Source: DAISKN01 sp964553925
Lineage (GTDB): Bacteria > Acidobacteriota > Vicinamibacteria > Marinacidobacterales > SMYC01
Assembly: GCA_964553925.1 (NCBI GenBank)
Contig: CAZKNR010000349.1
Coordinates: forward strand, 1-8,560
Direction: 5' to 3'
Length of the DNA: 8,560 nucleotides
A program made the position numbers and the translations under genes. This document shows, piece by piece, positions 1 through 5,453 of the stretch. How positions within the stretch are numbered: the stretch's first letter is position 1; every line of letters starts with the position of its first letter. The notes beneath the pieces were generated by a model. The model ran no database searches and was not told the DNA's origin. It saw only the letters and a program-made list of their open reading frames with translations.

Positions 1-2
1 GC

Positions 3-185
3 GTGCTGGACCTCGCGGTCGAAACCTACGTCGGCCGCTGCGCCGCGGACGACCCCGATGGTGCCGATGCCGACGAGGACGCCGAACGGTTCCGCCACTT
101 GATGGCCCCCGAACGGCGCGCCGGCCGAAAATCCGGCATCCACCACACGCCGCTTCCGTCTTCACCCAGAACCAAGCGTCGGTGA
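3..185 (+). CDS. 3' end of an unidentified CDS (partial, uncertain)
   Basis: An open frame runs from the left edge to a TGA at 183-185. The first possible start is a GTG at position 3, but nothing closes the frame to the left, so this is more likely the tail of a longer gene than a 60-residue protein. The tail has an acidic patch rich in Asp and Ala around residues 15-27, followed by a basic, Pro/Ser/Arg-rich end. I recognise no domain. The low-complexity end could mean a frameshifted or non-native C-terminus. The opposite strand is also open here (26-370) but looks like a shadow. Coding status is plausible from the high G/C at third positions and nothing more. Confidence 0.35.
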   Translation: MLDLAVETYVGRCAADDPDGADADEDAERFRHLMAPERRAGRKSGIHHTPLPSSPRTKRR

Positions 186-317
186 TGTCTGAACAGCTCA
201 CTGCTCTGGATGAGATGACTCCTTTCGCAGACAACGTCTCCAAGGCAAAGGACCTGGGAGCAGCTGACGCTTCCGGCTTGACTCGGTAAACGCATAGAGT
301 AGACGAGGAAATCACCG

Positions 318-647
318 ATGAACGATCTGGAGTCCGAGTGGCAGCGCAAGGGCGCGACGCTCAGCGACAAGACGGCGTGGAAGGAGTTCGGGCTGACAGA
401 GGAGGAGATCGTCCAGGCGATCCGGGCTCGGAAGCTCCAATACCGCGAGGGCTCGATGTTCGGAAACCCCTGGCTGCGGCTTCTGCGACGCGAGGTCGAA
501 GAGCTGGTCAGGAAGAAGCACGGGGTTGACTACCTGAAGGACCAGAAGACGAAGACGGAGCTCGCGCGCGTCAACCGGGAGCTCAGGCGGCTGAAGACCC
601 AGGTCGCGGCGCTCGAAAAGCGAAAGTCGCAACTGATCGCTGAGTAA
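318..647 (+). CDS. Small putative DNA-binding protein with C-terminal coiled coil (109 aa)
   Basis: The ATG at 318 is preceded by a good Shine-Dalgarno, GAGGAA at 305-310, seven bases upstream. Residues about 20-64 resemble the excisionase/MerR-like helix-turn-helix pattern. An 'EFGLTEEEIVQAIRARKL' stretch is followed by a glycine-containing turn (GNPW, 49-52) and a basic 'RLLRREVEELV' helix. Residues about 73-107 are rich in Lys, Glu, Arg and Leu with heptad-like spacing and no prolines, as in a short coiled coil that could mediate dimerisation. There is no signal peptide or membrane segment. The DNA-binding role is inferred from the pattern; no named family is recognised. The gene precedes the 691-1098 gene by 43 bases on the same strand, so the two probably share a transcript. 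They may be a regulatory pair from an accessory or mobile region. Confidence 0.75.
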   Translation: MNDLESEWQRKGATLSDKTAWKEFGLTEEEIVQAIRARKLQYREGSMFGNPWLRLLRREVEELVRKKHGVDYLKDQKTKTELARVNRELRRLKTQVAALEKRKSQLIAE

Positions 648-690
648 CGGAAGTGACGGCATCAGCCTTTTAGGACGAGGGGCGTGAACG

Positions 691-1098
691 ATGAAAGGGT
701 ACTTCGCGGAGCTCCGTCGCTCCGGCCTCAACCTCGGCCTCTCGGCCGGCAATCTCACCAAGGCGATGGTCGAGGTGCTCTCGCAGTTGCCGCCCGGGGT
801 GACGCCCTCGAAGGAGGTCGTCGTGCAGCACCTCGGCATGCTTGGGCAGTTCTCCAAAACCCGTGACGTGAACGCCGCTTGGAACAGCGCCAAGCGCCAA
901 GTCGTGCGGGAGCACCCCGACAGGTTCTGCCTCGACGGCAAGGTCTTGCGTTCGGCATCGGCCATGAAAGATCGCCCTCAAGAGAAACTCTCGACCGTCG
1001 GCCATCGCAAGCTCGCCGCCCTGGCCGCGAAGGAAGGGACGACGCCGGATGAGCTTCTCGGTCGCCTGATCTCCTCTTGGCGTTGGGCGAAGAGATGA
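691..1098 (+). CDS. Hypothetical protein with ribbon-helix-helix-like C-terminus (135 aa)
   Basis: The ATG at 691 follows a purine-rich GAGGGG about nine bases upstream. I recognise no family. Residues about 20-88 could form a small helical or winged-helix unit: helices around 22-33 and 40-53, an Arg/Asn-rich helix 58-72, then an 'HPDRFCLDGKVLR' segment typical of a short beta wing. Residues about 100-128 ('HRKLAALAAKEGTTPDELL') resemble the long helix and turn of CopG/Arc-type ribbon-helix-helix proteins, which suggests nucleic-acid binding. This is inference from pattern. The protein looks soluble, with no signal peptide or membrane segment. It lies 43 bases after the 109-aa gene, and its TGA overlaps a possible ATG start at 1095 (ATGA), as in translationally coupled genes. 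Codon use fits a real gene. Confidence 0.65.
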   Translation: MKGYFAELRRSGLNLGLSAGNLTKAMVEVLSQLPPGVTPSKEVVVQHLGMLGQFSKTRDVNAAWNSAKRQVVREHPDRFCLDGKVLRSASAMKDRPQEKLSTVGHRKLAALAAKEGTTPDELLGRLISSWRWAKR

Positions 1099-1274
1099 CG
1101 GCCAGACACGATCCAGCCGGGACCGCGGGCGCTGTGAAGGATCAAACCCCCGCGTCGCAGCCGCAGAACGCTCCGATGATTTTCCGCTTTTGGCCACTCA
1201 CGAAGTGGTGCTCGGGTTTCTTCATGGACGGTGAGGACACCATCGTCTGCGCGCGCAGCCGGTGGAACGCCTAA
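1095..1274 (+). CDS. Possible small hypothetical protein (59 aa)
   Basis: The frame from ATG 1095 to TAA 1272-1274 overlaps the preceding stop as ATGA, an arrangement common for translational coupling. By hand count about four fifths of its third codon positions are G or C, in line with coding sequence here. The upstream AAGAG-type purine stretch directly abuts the start and is a poor Shine-Dalgarno, so expression would rely on coupling. The product is a Pro/Gln/Ala-rich N-terminal half, then an aromatic stretch ('FRFWPLTKWCSGFF', about 31-44), then a short polar tail with one further Cys. I recognise no family. It could be a real small protein, a decayed gene end, or a chance frame. Confidence 0.35.
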   Translation: MTARHDPAGTAGAVKDQTPASQPQNAPMIFRFWPLTKWCSGFFMDGEDTIVCARSRWNA

Positions 1275-1598
1275 TGCTCGACCCCCATTTGACGACTTCG
1301 ACGTCGAGGAGGAGATGCTGCAAACGAATTGGGTGCGTCATCATCATTTGCGGACAACTCCCTCGACCTTGCTCAGGTGGATTCCTCATCGAGAGAGTGT
1401 TTGTGCGCGCTGGTGGCGAAGAGACTTCTGCCGATGGTGGCATGCGTGGGCGCAACACAGTCCGGGCCGGCCGGCTGTGCAAGGAGGGCCCGGAGCAATT
1501 CGCGAGCTTCTGGGGAGTGGGTGATGCGCGACAACCACCTCGACCGCCAGACCCGTGGGATATTTTCGCGTAGGTCTGCGCAATTGAGTAATCCGATA
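1275..1598 (+). other. Region without a convincing gene
   Basis: About 320 bases separate the possible 59-aa ORF from the favoured start of the SGNH gene. Several frames are open on both strands, but none shows a recognisable domain, consistent codon bias and a good ribosome binding site together. The SGNH frame is open back to about 1329, but the translated extension lacks any recognisable family pattern. A GGGGAG at 1512-1517 sits six bases before an in-frame ATG at 1524, an alternative SGNH start. A GC-rich hairpin lies at 1456-1479. I see no tRNA, no insertion-sequence ends and no clear sigma70 promoter. Confidence 0.5.
1456..1479. other. GC-rich hairpin in gene-poor stretch
   Basis: CACAG-T-CCGG at 1456-1465 can pair with CCGG-CTGTG at 1471-1479, giving a nine-pair stem with one bulged T and a five-base loop (GCCGG). 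No run of T follows on either strand, so it does not look like an intrinsic terminator. It may be a chance GC-rich palindrome. Confidence 0.3.
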
Positions 1599-2780
1599 AT
1601 GACCATTTTTGAACATAGCCCGCGACAACGCCCGCCCCAACGAGCATGTGCGTATCTCGCCATAGGTGCCATGCTCGCTGGCGGCACGGCTTCTTGCGCA
1701 GCGATCTTGAAGTACGCCAACTCGCCCTGGATCGGTGTTGGCGTGATTTGGTGCGTCATCTTGCTGGCGTCTGCTTTAAAAACGCGCCGGCGGCCGGTTT
1801 TGGGGCCGCTTCTTTGGAATCTCGGCATCGTGACCTTGGCAATCACCGGTCTGGAGCTTTATTGGGAGCGTGCTGCGAGCGAGCTCCGATACGAAGGACA
1901 CCAGCATCCGCCGAGCGTCCCCCATGCGAGGTTAGGCTACGTCATGCAGCCGAACAAGAGCGTATCTGCCCGCGCCTACTACCGGGATGCCTCTCTGTTT
2001 GATGTGACTTACACGATTGACGAGGTCGGACTGCGAACCTCATTCTATGCAGGAAGCACCGCGTCGCGCGAGTGCATCTTTTTCTTTGGTTGCTCTTTTA
2101 TGTTTGGCGTCGGCGTCGACGACGATGAAACTATACCTTTCCTCGTTGCCAAAGCGACCCACGGCCTCTTTCGCACCTACAATTTTGGAGTCGGGGGTTA
2201 CGGCCCCCATCAGATGCTTGCGGCGCTCGATCTCGGCTACGCGGCGGAATTGACCCGATGCGACACCGTTCGTCACGCATTCTACTGGGGAATTGCCGAT
2301 CATCTTCGGCGGGCGGCGGGGCATACCCAATGGGATCCACATGGCCCGCGCTACATCACCGACGACAACGGGGAGGCACGGTACGTGGGCCGATTCGACG
2401 ATCGACACCGGGTCACGCAAATCTTCTTGAATCAGCTACGCAAGTCCAAAACCTACACACGCTTGCACGACGCTCCATTGAGAACGAGCGATATCGGGCT
2501 CTTCGTTGCCATCGTCCGTGCTTCGAAGGCACGCTTCGAGCGTATGTATCCGAACGGCCGCTTCCATGTTTTGTTCTGGGACGACCGACCTTCGAGCGGG
2601 CCAATTGTCGAAGCGCTCGCAGGCGTAGGGATCGAGCCCTATCTTGCCAGCCGGGTCCTTCCCTCATTCAACACCGAGAACTACGCTTTCGAGGGTGATG
2701 GCCATCCGACTCCTCTGGCACACAGACTCCTCGCCGGTTTCGTTCTGGACCTGGTGCGGTCTGAAGTTGCGACTCGATGA
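1599..2780 (+). CDS. Membrane-anchored SGNH/GDSL-type hydrolase family protein
   Basis: From ATG 1599 the product is 393 residues. Three hydrophobic segments (about 16-37, 44-62 and 69-88) anchor it in the membrane, followed by a globular domain. Before that domain comes a 'LGYVMQPNK...YTIDEVGLR' stretch (112-146) typical of SGNH-like proteins in cell-surface polysaccharide loci. SGNH blocks are visible. Block I is GCSFMFGVGV with the presumed nucleophile Ser166. Block II is NFGVGGYG with Asn196. A block III-like segment is around 'GIADHLRR' (231-238). The C-terminal acid/His pair is in DGHPT (Asp367, His369). Cys at 165 replaces the usual Asp of GDS. The family includes esterases and O-acyl transferases or esterases acting on surface glycans; the substrate here is unknown. 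An alternative ATG at 1524 has the better Shine-Dalgarno (GGGGAG 1512-1517) and would add 25 basic residues before the first membrane segment. I kept 1599 because codons 1560-1598 look non-coding. Base composition is less GC-rich than the operon to the right, a possible sign of transfer. Confidence 0.8.
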   Translation: MTIFEHSPRQRPPQRACAYLAIGAMLAGGTASCAAILKYANSPWIGVGVIWCVILLASALKTRRRPVLGPLLWNLGIVTLAITGLELYWERAASELRYEGHQHPPSVPHARLGYVMQPNKSVSARAYYRDASLFDVTYTIDEVGLRTSFYAGSTASRECIFFFGCSFMFGVGVDDDETIPFLVAKATHGLFRTYNFGVGGYGPHQMLAALDLGYAAELTRCDTVRHAFYWGIADHLRRAAGHTQWDPHGPRYITDDNGEARYVGRFDDRHRVTQIFLNQLRKSKTYTRLHDAPLRTSDIGLFVAIVRASKARFERMYPNGRFHVLFWDDRPSSGPIVEALAGVGIEPYLASRVLPSFNTENYAFEGDGHPTPLAHRLLAGFVLDLVRSEVATR

Positions 2781-2784
2781 ATTT

Positions 2785-3999
2785 CTATAGCTCCAGGCCA
2801 GGCTCCGCGAGGGACGATGCCCGGATGCGCCGGGCGAGGGCGCCGTCGAGGATCCGTGCCTGGCCGTCGAGCGTCGCTCTCTCCGTCGCCACTCGCCGGG
2901 CCGCGAACACCGAGGCGAGCTCGGGGGCTCCCATGAGCGGCCGGCCTTCCACTGTGACCAACTGAATCTGACTTCGGTCGAGCGCCAGGAGAGCGCTCGC
3001 CGGATCCTCGGCGAGAGGCGGGATGACGATCAGATCCGCGGGAAGGCCGGGCGAAAGGCGTCCGGCCGAGGGAACCCTCAGCAAGCGGGCCGCGTTCTCG
3101 GTCACCATGCGCAGAAGCTCCGCGGGGTCGACCTTCGCCGCCGCCCGGGCTTCTCGAAGCTCTTCGAGGAGATCCCGCGCGCCGCTGAGGCGGGAATCGG
3201 TTCCTAGGGCGATCGACGAGCGCGAGCCGGGATCGGACTCGAGGAAGGGCTCGACGCTCGCCGTTCTTCCGAGGAGGAACAAATTCGACGAGGGACACCA
3301 GACGAGGCCGGCGCCGGCGCGGCGCACCGCGGTCCAATCCTCGAGAGTGAGCCCGACGCCGTGAACGAGGACGGTGTTCTCGCGAAGGCAGCCGAGCTCG
3401 CGTAGGCGCGAGAGCTCCTCCCGAGCTCTCGCGTCGACACCCTCGGCGAGGTGGATGAGAAACGGCGCGTCGCGCGGCGTCTTTCGGTACGCCCTTCCGA
3501 TGTCGGGGCCTCGTTCTCCCGCGGCGCCAACCCGCCCGCCCTCGAGGAAGAACGAGTGCGCCCAACCGTACCGCCGCACCACGCGCAGGGGGAATCCGCG
3601 CCCGAGCTCGCGGTAGAACGGATTGTGGTGAGAGACGGTGGTTACGCCCGCGAGGAGGTTCTTCAGCGCTCCGGCGAGTAGGCGATCCCGAAGGGGGTGG
3701 GACCGGCCTTCCCGGATCGCCGGATCGTCTCGAAGCTTCGGCCGCATGTCGTCGATCCAGACAGACGCGTTCTCGTACGAGTCGCGGAACTTCACGCGGC
3801 CGAAGTGATTCAGCTCGAGGTGATCGTGAGCGTTCACCAGGCCCGGAAGAACGAAGGCGCCTTCGACGTCGACGACGACGTCAGAGCGCTCCGGAGGCGA
3901 GTCGATTCCGAGGATCCGGCTCGAGAACCGGATCGAGGACAGGGTGCATCCCTCGGCCACGACCCGGGCGTTGACCAGCGCTACCGCGTGCCGCCACAC
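2785..3999 (-). CDS. Amidohydrolase-superfamily metal-dependent deaminase-like enzyme (404 aa)
   Basis: This is a cytosolic TIM-barrel amidohydrolase of normal length (404 aa), complete from an N-terminal beta-sandwich strand ('LVNARVV', 8-14) to the sandwich return ('GLPADLIVIPP', 318-328). Metal ligands are visible: His58 and His60 in NAHDHLE, His183 in HLAEG, His213 in HGVGL and Asp268 in GTDSRLSG. The HxxE (His183, Glu186) plus the 'CPSSNLFLLG' loop (235-244) are the marks of the cytosine/guanine/aminofutalosine deaminase and chlorohydrolase branch. A hydrolytic deaminase acting on an amine-bearing ring is therefore the best guess; the substrate is unknown. The start is GTG at 3999, the only start that keeps the first strand. 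It lies four bases after the toxin stop, so it is probably co-transcribed with the toxin-antitoxin module. It is also likely the last gene of the radical SAM operon, and its high-GC codon use matches those genes. It ends four bases from the convergent SGNH gene. Confidence 0.9.
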   Translation of the reverse strand: MWRHAVALVNARVVAEGCTLSSIRFSSRILGIDSPPERSDVVVDVEGAFVLPGLVNAHDHLELNHFGRVKFRDSYENASVWIDDMRPKLRDDPAIREGRSHPLRDRLLAGALKNLLAGVTTVSHHNPFYRELGRGFPLRVVRRYGWAHSFFLEGGRVGAAGERGPDIGRAYRKTPRDAPFLIHLAEGVDARAREELSRLRELGCLRENTVLVHGVGLTLEDWTAVRRAGAGLVWCPSSNLFLLGRTASVEPFLESDPGSRSSIALGTDSRLSGARDLLEELREARAAAKVDPAELLRMVTENAARLLRVPSAGRLSPGLPADLIVIPPLAEDPASALLALDRSQIQLVTVEGRPLMGAPELASVFAARRVATERATLDGQARILDGALARRIRASSLAEPGLEL

Positions 4000-4003
4000 G
4001 AAA

Positions 4004-4516
4004 CTAGAGCGCCTTCACGGCATCCGCCATCGTGATCATCAGGATCATGGGATCGAGCGGAGATACGATGAAGCCCGAGCCTTCGTAAAAGCGTTTCGCA
4101 TCCTCCGAAATCGCATGAACCAGCATTGCGCGGATGCCGCCGATTTCGGCCGCCTGGAGGGTCCGCAGGATGGCGTCCCGCAGCAGTCCATGACCGATCC
4201 CGCGCCCCTGATATGCCTCGTCGACGGCCAGGCGCCCGAGCACCATAACCGGAACGGGGTCTGGCATGTTCCTTCGGGTTCGGCCCGTCGCCGCCTCCAC
4301 CGCCACCGCGCCGTTTGCGAGGGCGTAGTAGCCCACGACCTTCTTGTTTGCGGCGCAAACGACGTACGTGCGCGACGCCCCGCTTCGTTCATTGGTCAAG
4401 GCTCGGCGCTTCAACCAATCGTCGAGCGTCCCGACGCCGGAGCGGAAAGCGGACACGTCGTGTCCGGCGTCGAGGTGCTCGGGTGAGCCGATTCCTTTTT
4501 TGTCGTTCTCGGTCAT
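4004..4516 (-). CDS. tacT: GNAT-family acetyltransferase toxin, TacT-like
   Basis: This is a GCN5-related N-acetyltransferase of the TacT/AtaT/KacT toxin group. Characterised members acetylate the alpha-amine of aminoacyl-tRNA and block translation. From ATG 4516 it has 170 residues, the usual length. Visible blocks are the entry motif 'SGVGTLDDWLKRRAL' (26-40), 'RTYVVC' (49-54), the family signature 'RRNMPDPVPVMVLGRLAVD' (81-99), the acetyl-CoA-binding QGRGIG (103-108) and 'KRFYEGSGF' (141-149) with the presumed catalytic Tyr144. All key residues look intact. Its ATG overlaps the antitoxin stop (ATGA), giving the conserved antitoxin-toxin order with coupling. A TTG at 4525 is an alternative start; the GGAG at 4520-4523 is close to the ATG. 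The last codons (GCC GTG AAG) repeat those near the end of the methyltransferase gene at 4834. The amidohydrolase begins four bases downstream. The symbol reflects family resemblance, not demonstrated orthology. Confidence 0.9.
   Translation of the reverse strand: MTENDKKGIGSPEHLDAGHDVSAFRSGVGTLDDWLKRRALTNERSGASRTYVVCAANKKVVGYYALANGAVAVEAATGRTRRNMPDPVPVMVLGRLAVDEAYQGRGIGHGLLRDAILRTLQAAEIGGIRAMLVHAISEDAKRFYEGSGFIVSPLDPMILMITMADAVKAL
4013..4021. repeat. 9-bp direct repeat, copy at the toxin 3' end
   Basis: The plus-strand sequence cttcacggc (gccgtgaag on the coding strand) encodes Ala-Val-Lys in frame near the toxin C-terminus. An exact copy lies at 4843-4851, in the same codon phase near the end of the methyltransferase. 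The two copies, 830 bases apart, bracket the toxin-antitoxin module and its promoter. Confidence 0.5.
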
Positions 4517-4779
4517 CGGCTCCAAGGAGCCCGCGACTTGAGCAGCCGGCGCAGTCGCTGATTCTCCATTGGCGGTTTGTCCAAGGCGGCCAAGAATCGC
4601 TTGTGCGTCTTCTCATCGAGATGGAAAAAGGTGCGGTCCAAAAGTACGCCCGTAGCCTCTCGGCACGCCGCCTCGAGCATGAATTCCGAGCGGTTCTTTC
4701 CGACTGCCTCCGCTGCCCGATCGATAAGGGCGCGTTTCGCCTTGTCAGCCCGGAGGTTGATCACTACCGTGCTCGCCAT
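4513..4779 (-). CDS. tacA: DUF1778 ribbon-helix-helix antitoxin, TacA-like
   Basis: This 88-residue antitoxin pairs with the GNAT toxin that overlaps its stop. The N-terminal ribbon-helix-helix is visible: the strand 'STVVINLRADKAKR' (3-16), helix 1 'ALIDRAAEAVG' (17-27), then 'KNRSEFMLEAACREA' (28-42) as turn and helix 2, the DUF1778 hallmark. The rest ('RTFFHLDEKTHKRFL', 49-63; 'LLKSRAPW', 79-86) is the toxin-binding tail, which in relatives wraps the acetyltransferase and masks its active site. The ATG at 4779 is chosen because a strong purine run, AGGGGGGA (4783-4790), precedes it and because it opens directly on the DNA-binding strand. An in-frame upstream start at 4809 would lie within the transcript start region and add ten residues unlike the family. 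Antitoxins of this group bind operators over their own promoter; a 25-bp near-palindrome at 4819-4843 fits that role. Confidence 0.9.
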   Translation of the reverse strand: MASTVVINLRADKAKRALIDRAAEAVGKNRSEFMLEAACREATGVLLDRTFFHLDEKTHKRFLAALDKPPMENQRLRRLLKSRAPWSR

Positions 4780-4782
4780 GAG

Positions 4783-4790
4783 TCCCCCCT
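4783..4790 (-). promoter_or_regulatory. Strong ribosome binding site of the antitoxin gene
   Basis: AGGGGGGA on the minus strand ends three bases before the ATG at 4779, and its AGGGGG core ends five bases before it. It is the best Shine-Dalgarno match in this region and decides the antitoxin start. The toxin has only a cramped GGAG. The difference fits higher synthesis of antitoxin than toxin. Confidence 0.7.
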
Positions 4791-4807
4791 CGTGGTCCCT
4801 ACATCTC

Positions 4808-4837
4808 ACGATACCGTTGTTGTATAGACGTTGTCAA
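4808..4837 (-). promoter_or_regulatory. Sigma70-type promoter of the toxin-antitoxin module
   Basis: On the minus strand a perfect -35 box, TTGACA (4832-4837), is followed after 18 bases by TATCGT (4808-4813), which matches four of six bases of TATAAT. Transcription would start near 4800, about 20 bases before the antitoxin ATG. The -35 box overlaps the stop codon of the upstream methyltransferase (TGA, 4834-4836), so the promoter begins inside that gene. It is the clearest promoter in the window. Confidence 0.7.
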
Positions 4838-4843
4838 TACAAC
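4819..4843. promoter_or_regulatory. Putative antitoxin operator: 25-bp near-palindrome over the -35 box
   Basis: On the plus strand, seven-base arms gttgtat (4819-4825) and atacaac (4837-4843) are perfect inverted repeats around an 11-base centre. The centre itself carries a gac/gtc inner pair (4827-4829 and 4833-4835). Ten of the twelve base pairs match. The element covers the -35 hexamer and much of the spacer, where a ribbon-helix-helix antitoxin would repress its own promoter. It also contains the last codons and stop of the methyltransferase gene. Confidence 0.65.
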
Positions 4844-5451
4844 TTCACGGCGCGAAGAACGACCAGGGCCGGAACGTCCCTGAGGAGAGGCTCTTCGATG
4901 GCGACGGGCTCGAGGGCGGCGGCGTCGAGGGCGGCCCGATGATCGTCGAGCGTGTGGGGATGGAGGGGAAGGCGCCATTTCCTCCCGTCTCTCGAATCGA
5001 ACGTGCGCTGCCAGTTCCGGTCGGCCCAGGTGGGATGGAAGTCCGAGTACACGAGAGACCCTCCCCTCCGGAGAACGCGGGACGCCTCCCGGGTGAAGCG
5101 CAAGAGCTCAGGAAGGTCTCCCGCCATGAGCGACGCGAGTACCAGGTCGAATGCCCCATCGGCGAAGGGGAGCGCCGCCGCGTCGCCGCAGATCAAGCGC
5201 GCCCACGGGTCCGCGCGCTTCAACATGGCGGTAGAGCGATCGAGGCCGAGGCGGGTCGGCACTCCCTGGTCCGCGAGGAGACCGAGGTTCCTCCCGGTGC
5301 CGGTGCCGGCGTCGAGCGCCCTTTCGACCGGAAGTCCTTTCCAGAGGCGCATCATCGCCGACTGTTCGACCCGCATGAGCTCGTTGTGAGCGCGGGGCGG
5401 GTAGGTCTCGGCCCAGAGTGCGTACCCTTGGTCCGGCTCGAGAAGCGTCAC
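4834..5451 (-). CDS. Class I SAM-dependent methyltransferase (205 aa)
   Basis: This is a Rossmann-fold methyltransferase using S-adenosylmethionine. Motif I is 'ALDAGTGTGRNLGLL' (45-59). The acidic ribose-binding residue is in 'LGLDRSTAML' (68-77). Motif II is 'LICGDAAALPF' (86-96) with 'FDLVLASLMAGDLPE' after it. Motif III-like 'SRVLRRGGSLVYSDFHP' (124-140) is a BioC/UbiE-type ending that precedes the lid region. The start is GTG 5451, two bases after the upstream stop; it gives the usual N-terminus 'QGYALWAETYP' (8-17). The same frame is open far upstream, but that part is a shadow of the radical SAM gene. The acceptor substrate is unknown; O-, N- or C-methylation of the pathway product is inferred from context. 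The last codons overlap the -35 box and operator of the toxin-antitoxin promoter, so methyltransferase transcription reads into that module unless it stops within it. Confidence 0.88.
   Translation of the reverse strand: MTLLEPDQGYALWAETYPPRAHNELMRVEQSAMMRLWKGLPVERALDAGTGTGRNLGLLADQGVPTRLGLDRSTAMLKRADPWARLICGDAAALPFADGAFDLVLASLMAGDLPELLRFTREASRVLRRGGSLVYSDFHPTWADRNWQRTFDSRDGRKWRLPLHPHTLDDHRAALDAAALEPVAIEEPLLRDVPALVVLRAVKLY
4843..4851. repeat. 9-bp direct repeat, copy at the methyltransferase 3' end
   Basis: This is the second exact copy of cttcacggc. Here it encodes Ala-Val-Lys two codons before the methyltransferase stop. The match stops exactly at nine bases on both sides. No terminal inverted repeats are visible next to either copy, so a transposon origin is not supported; a short-homology junction or coincidence remain possible. 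Confidence 0.5.
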
Positions 5452-5453
5452 CC

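Noticed and set aside
277..310. Possible promoter for the 109-aa gene starting with TTGACT
   Set aside because: No acceptable -10 box lies at normal spacing, and the only candidate overlaps the Shine-Dalgarno.
1329..1598. N-terminal extension of the SGNH protein from the earliest in-frame start
   Set aside because: The extension shows no family pattern and no good ribosome binding site at 1329. ATG 1599 or 1524 is more plausible.
2681..3565. Long minus-strand open frame within the amidohydrolase gene
   Set aside because: It is an Arg/Pro-rich out-of-frame shadow, while the amidohydrolase frame has all metal-binding motifs.
4013..4851. The 9-bp repeats as a transposon target-site duplication
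   Set aside because: There are no terminal inverted repeats just inside either copy and no transposase between them. Only the direct repeat itself is supported.
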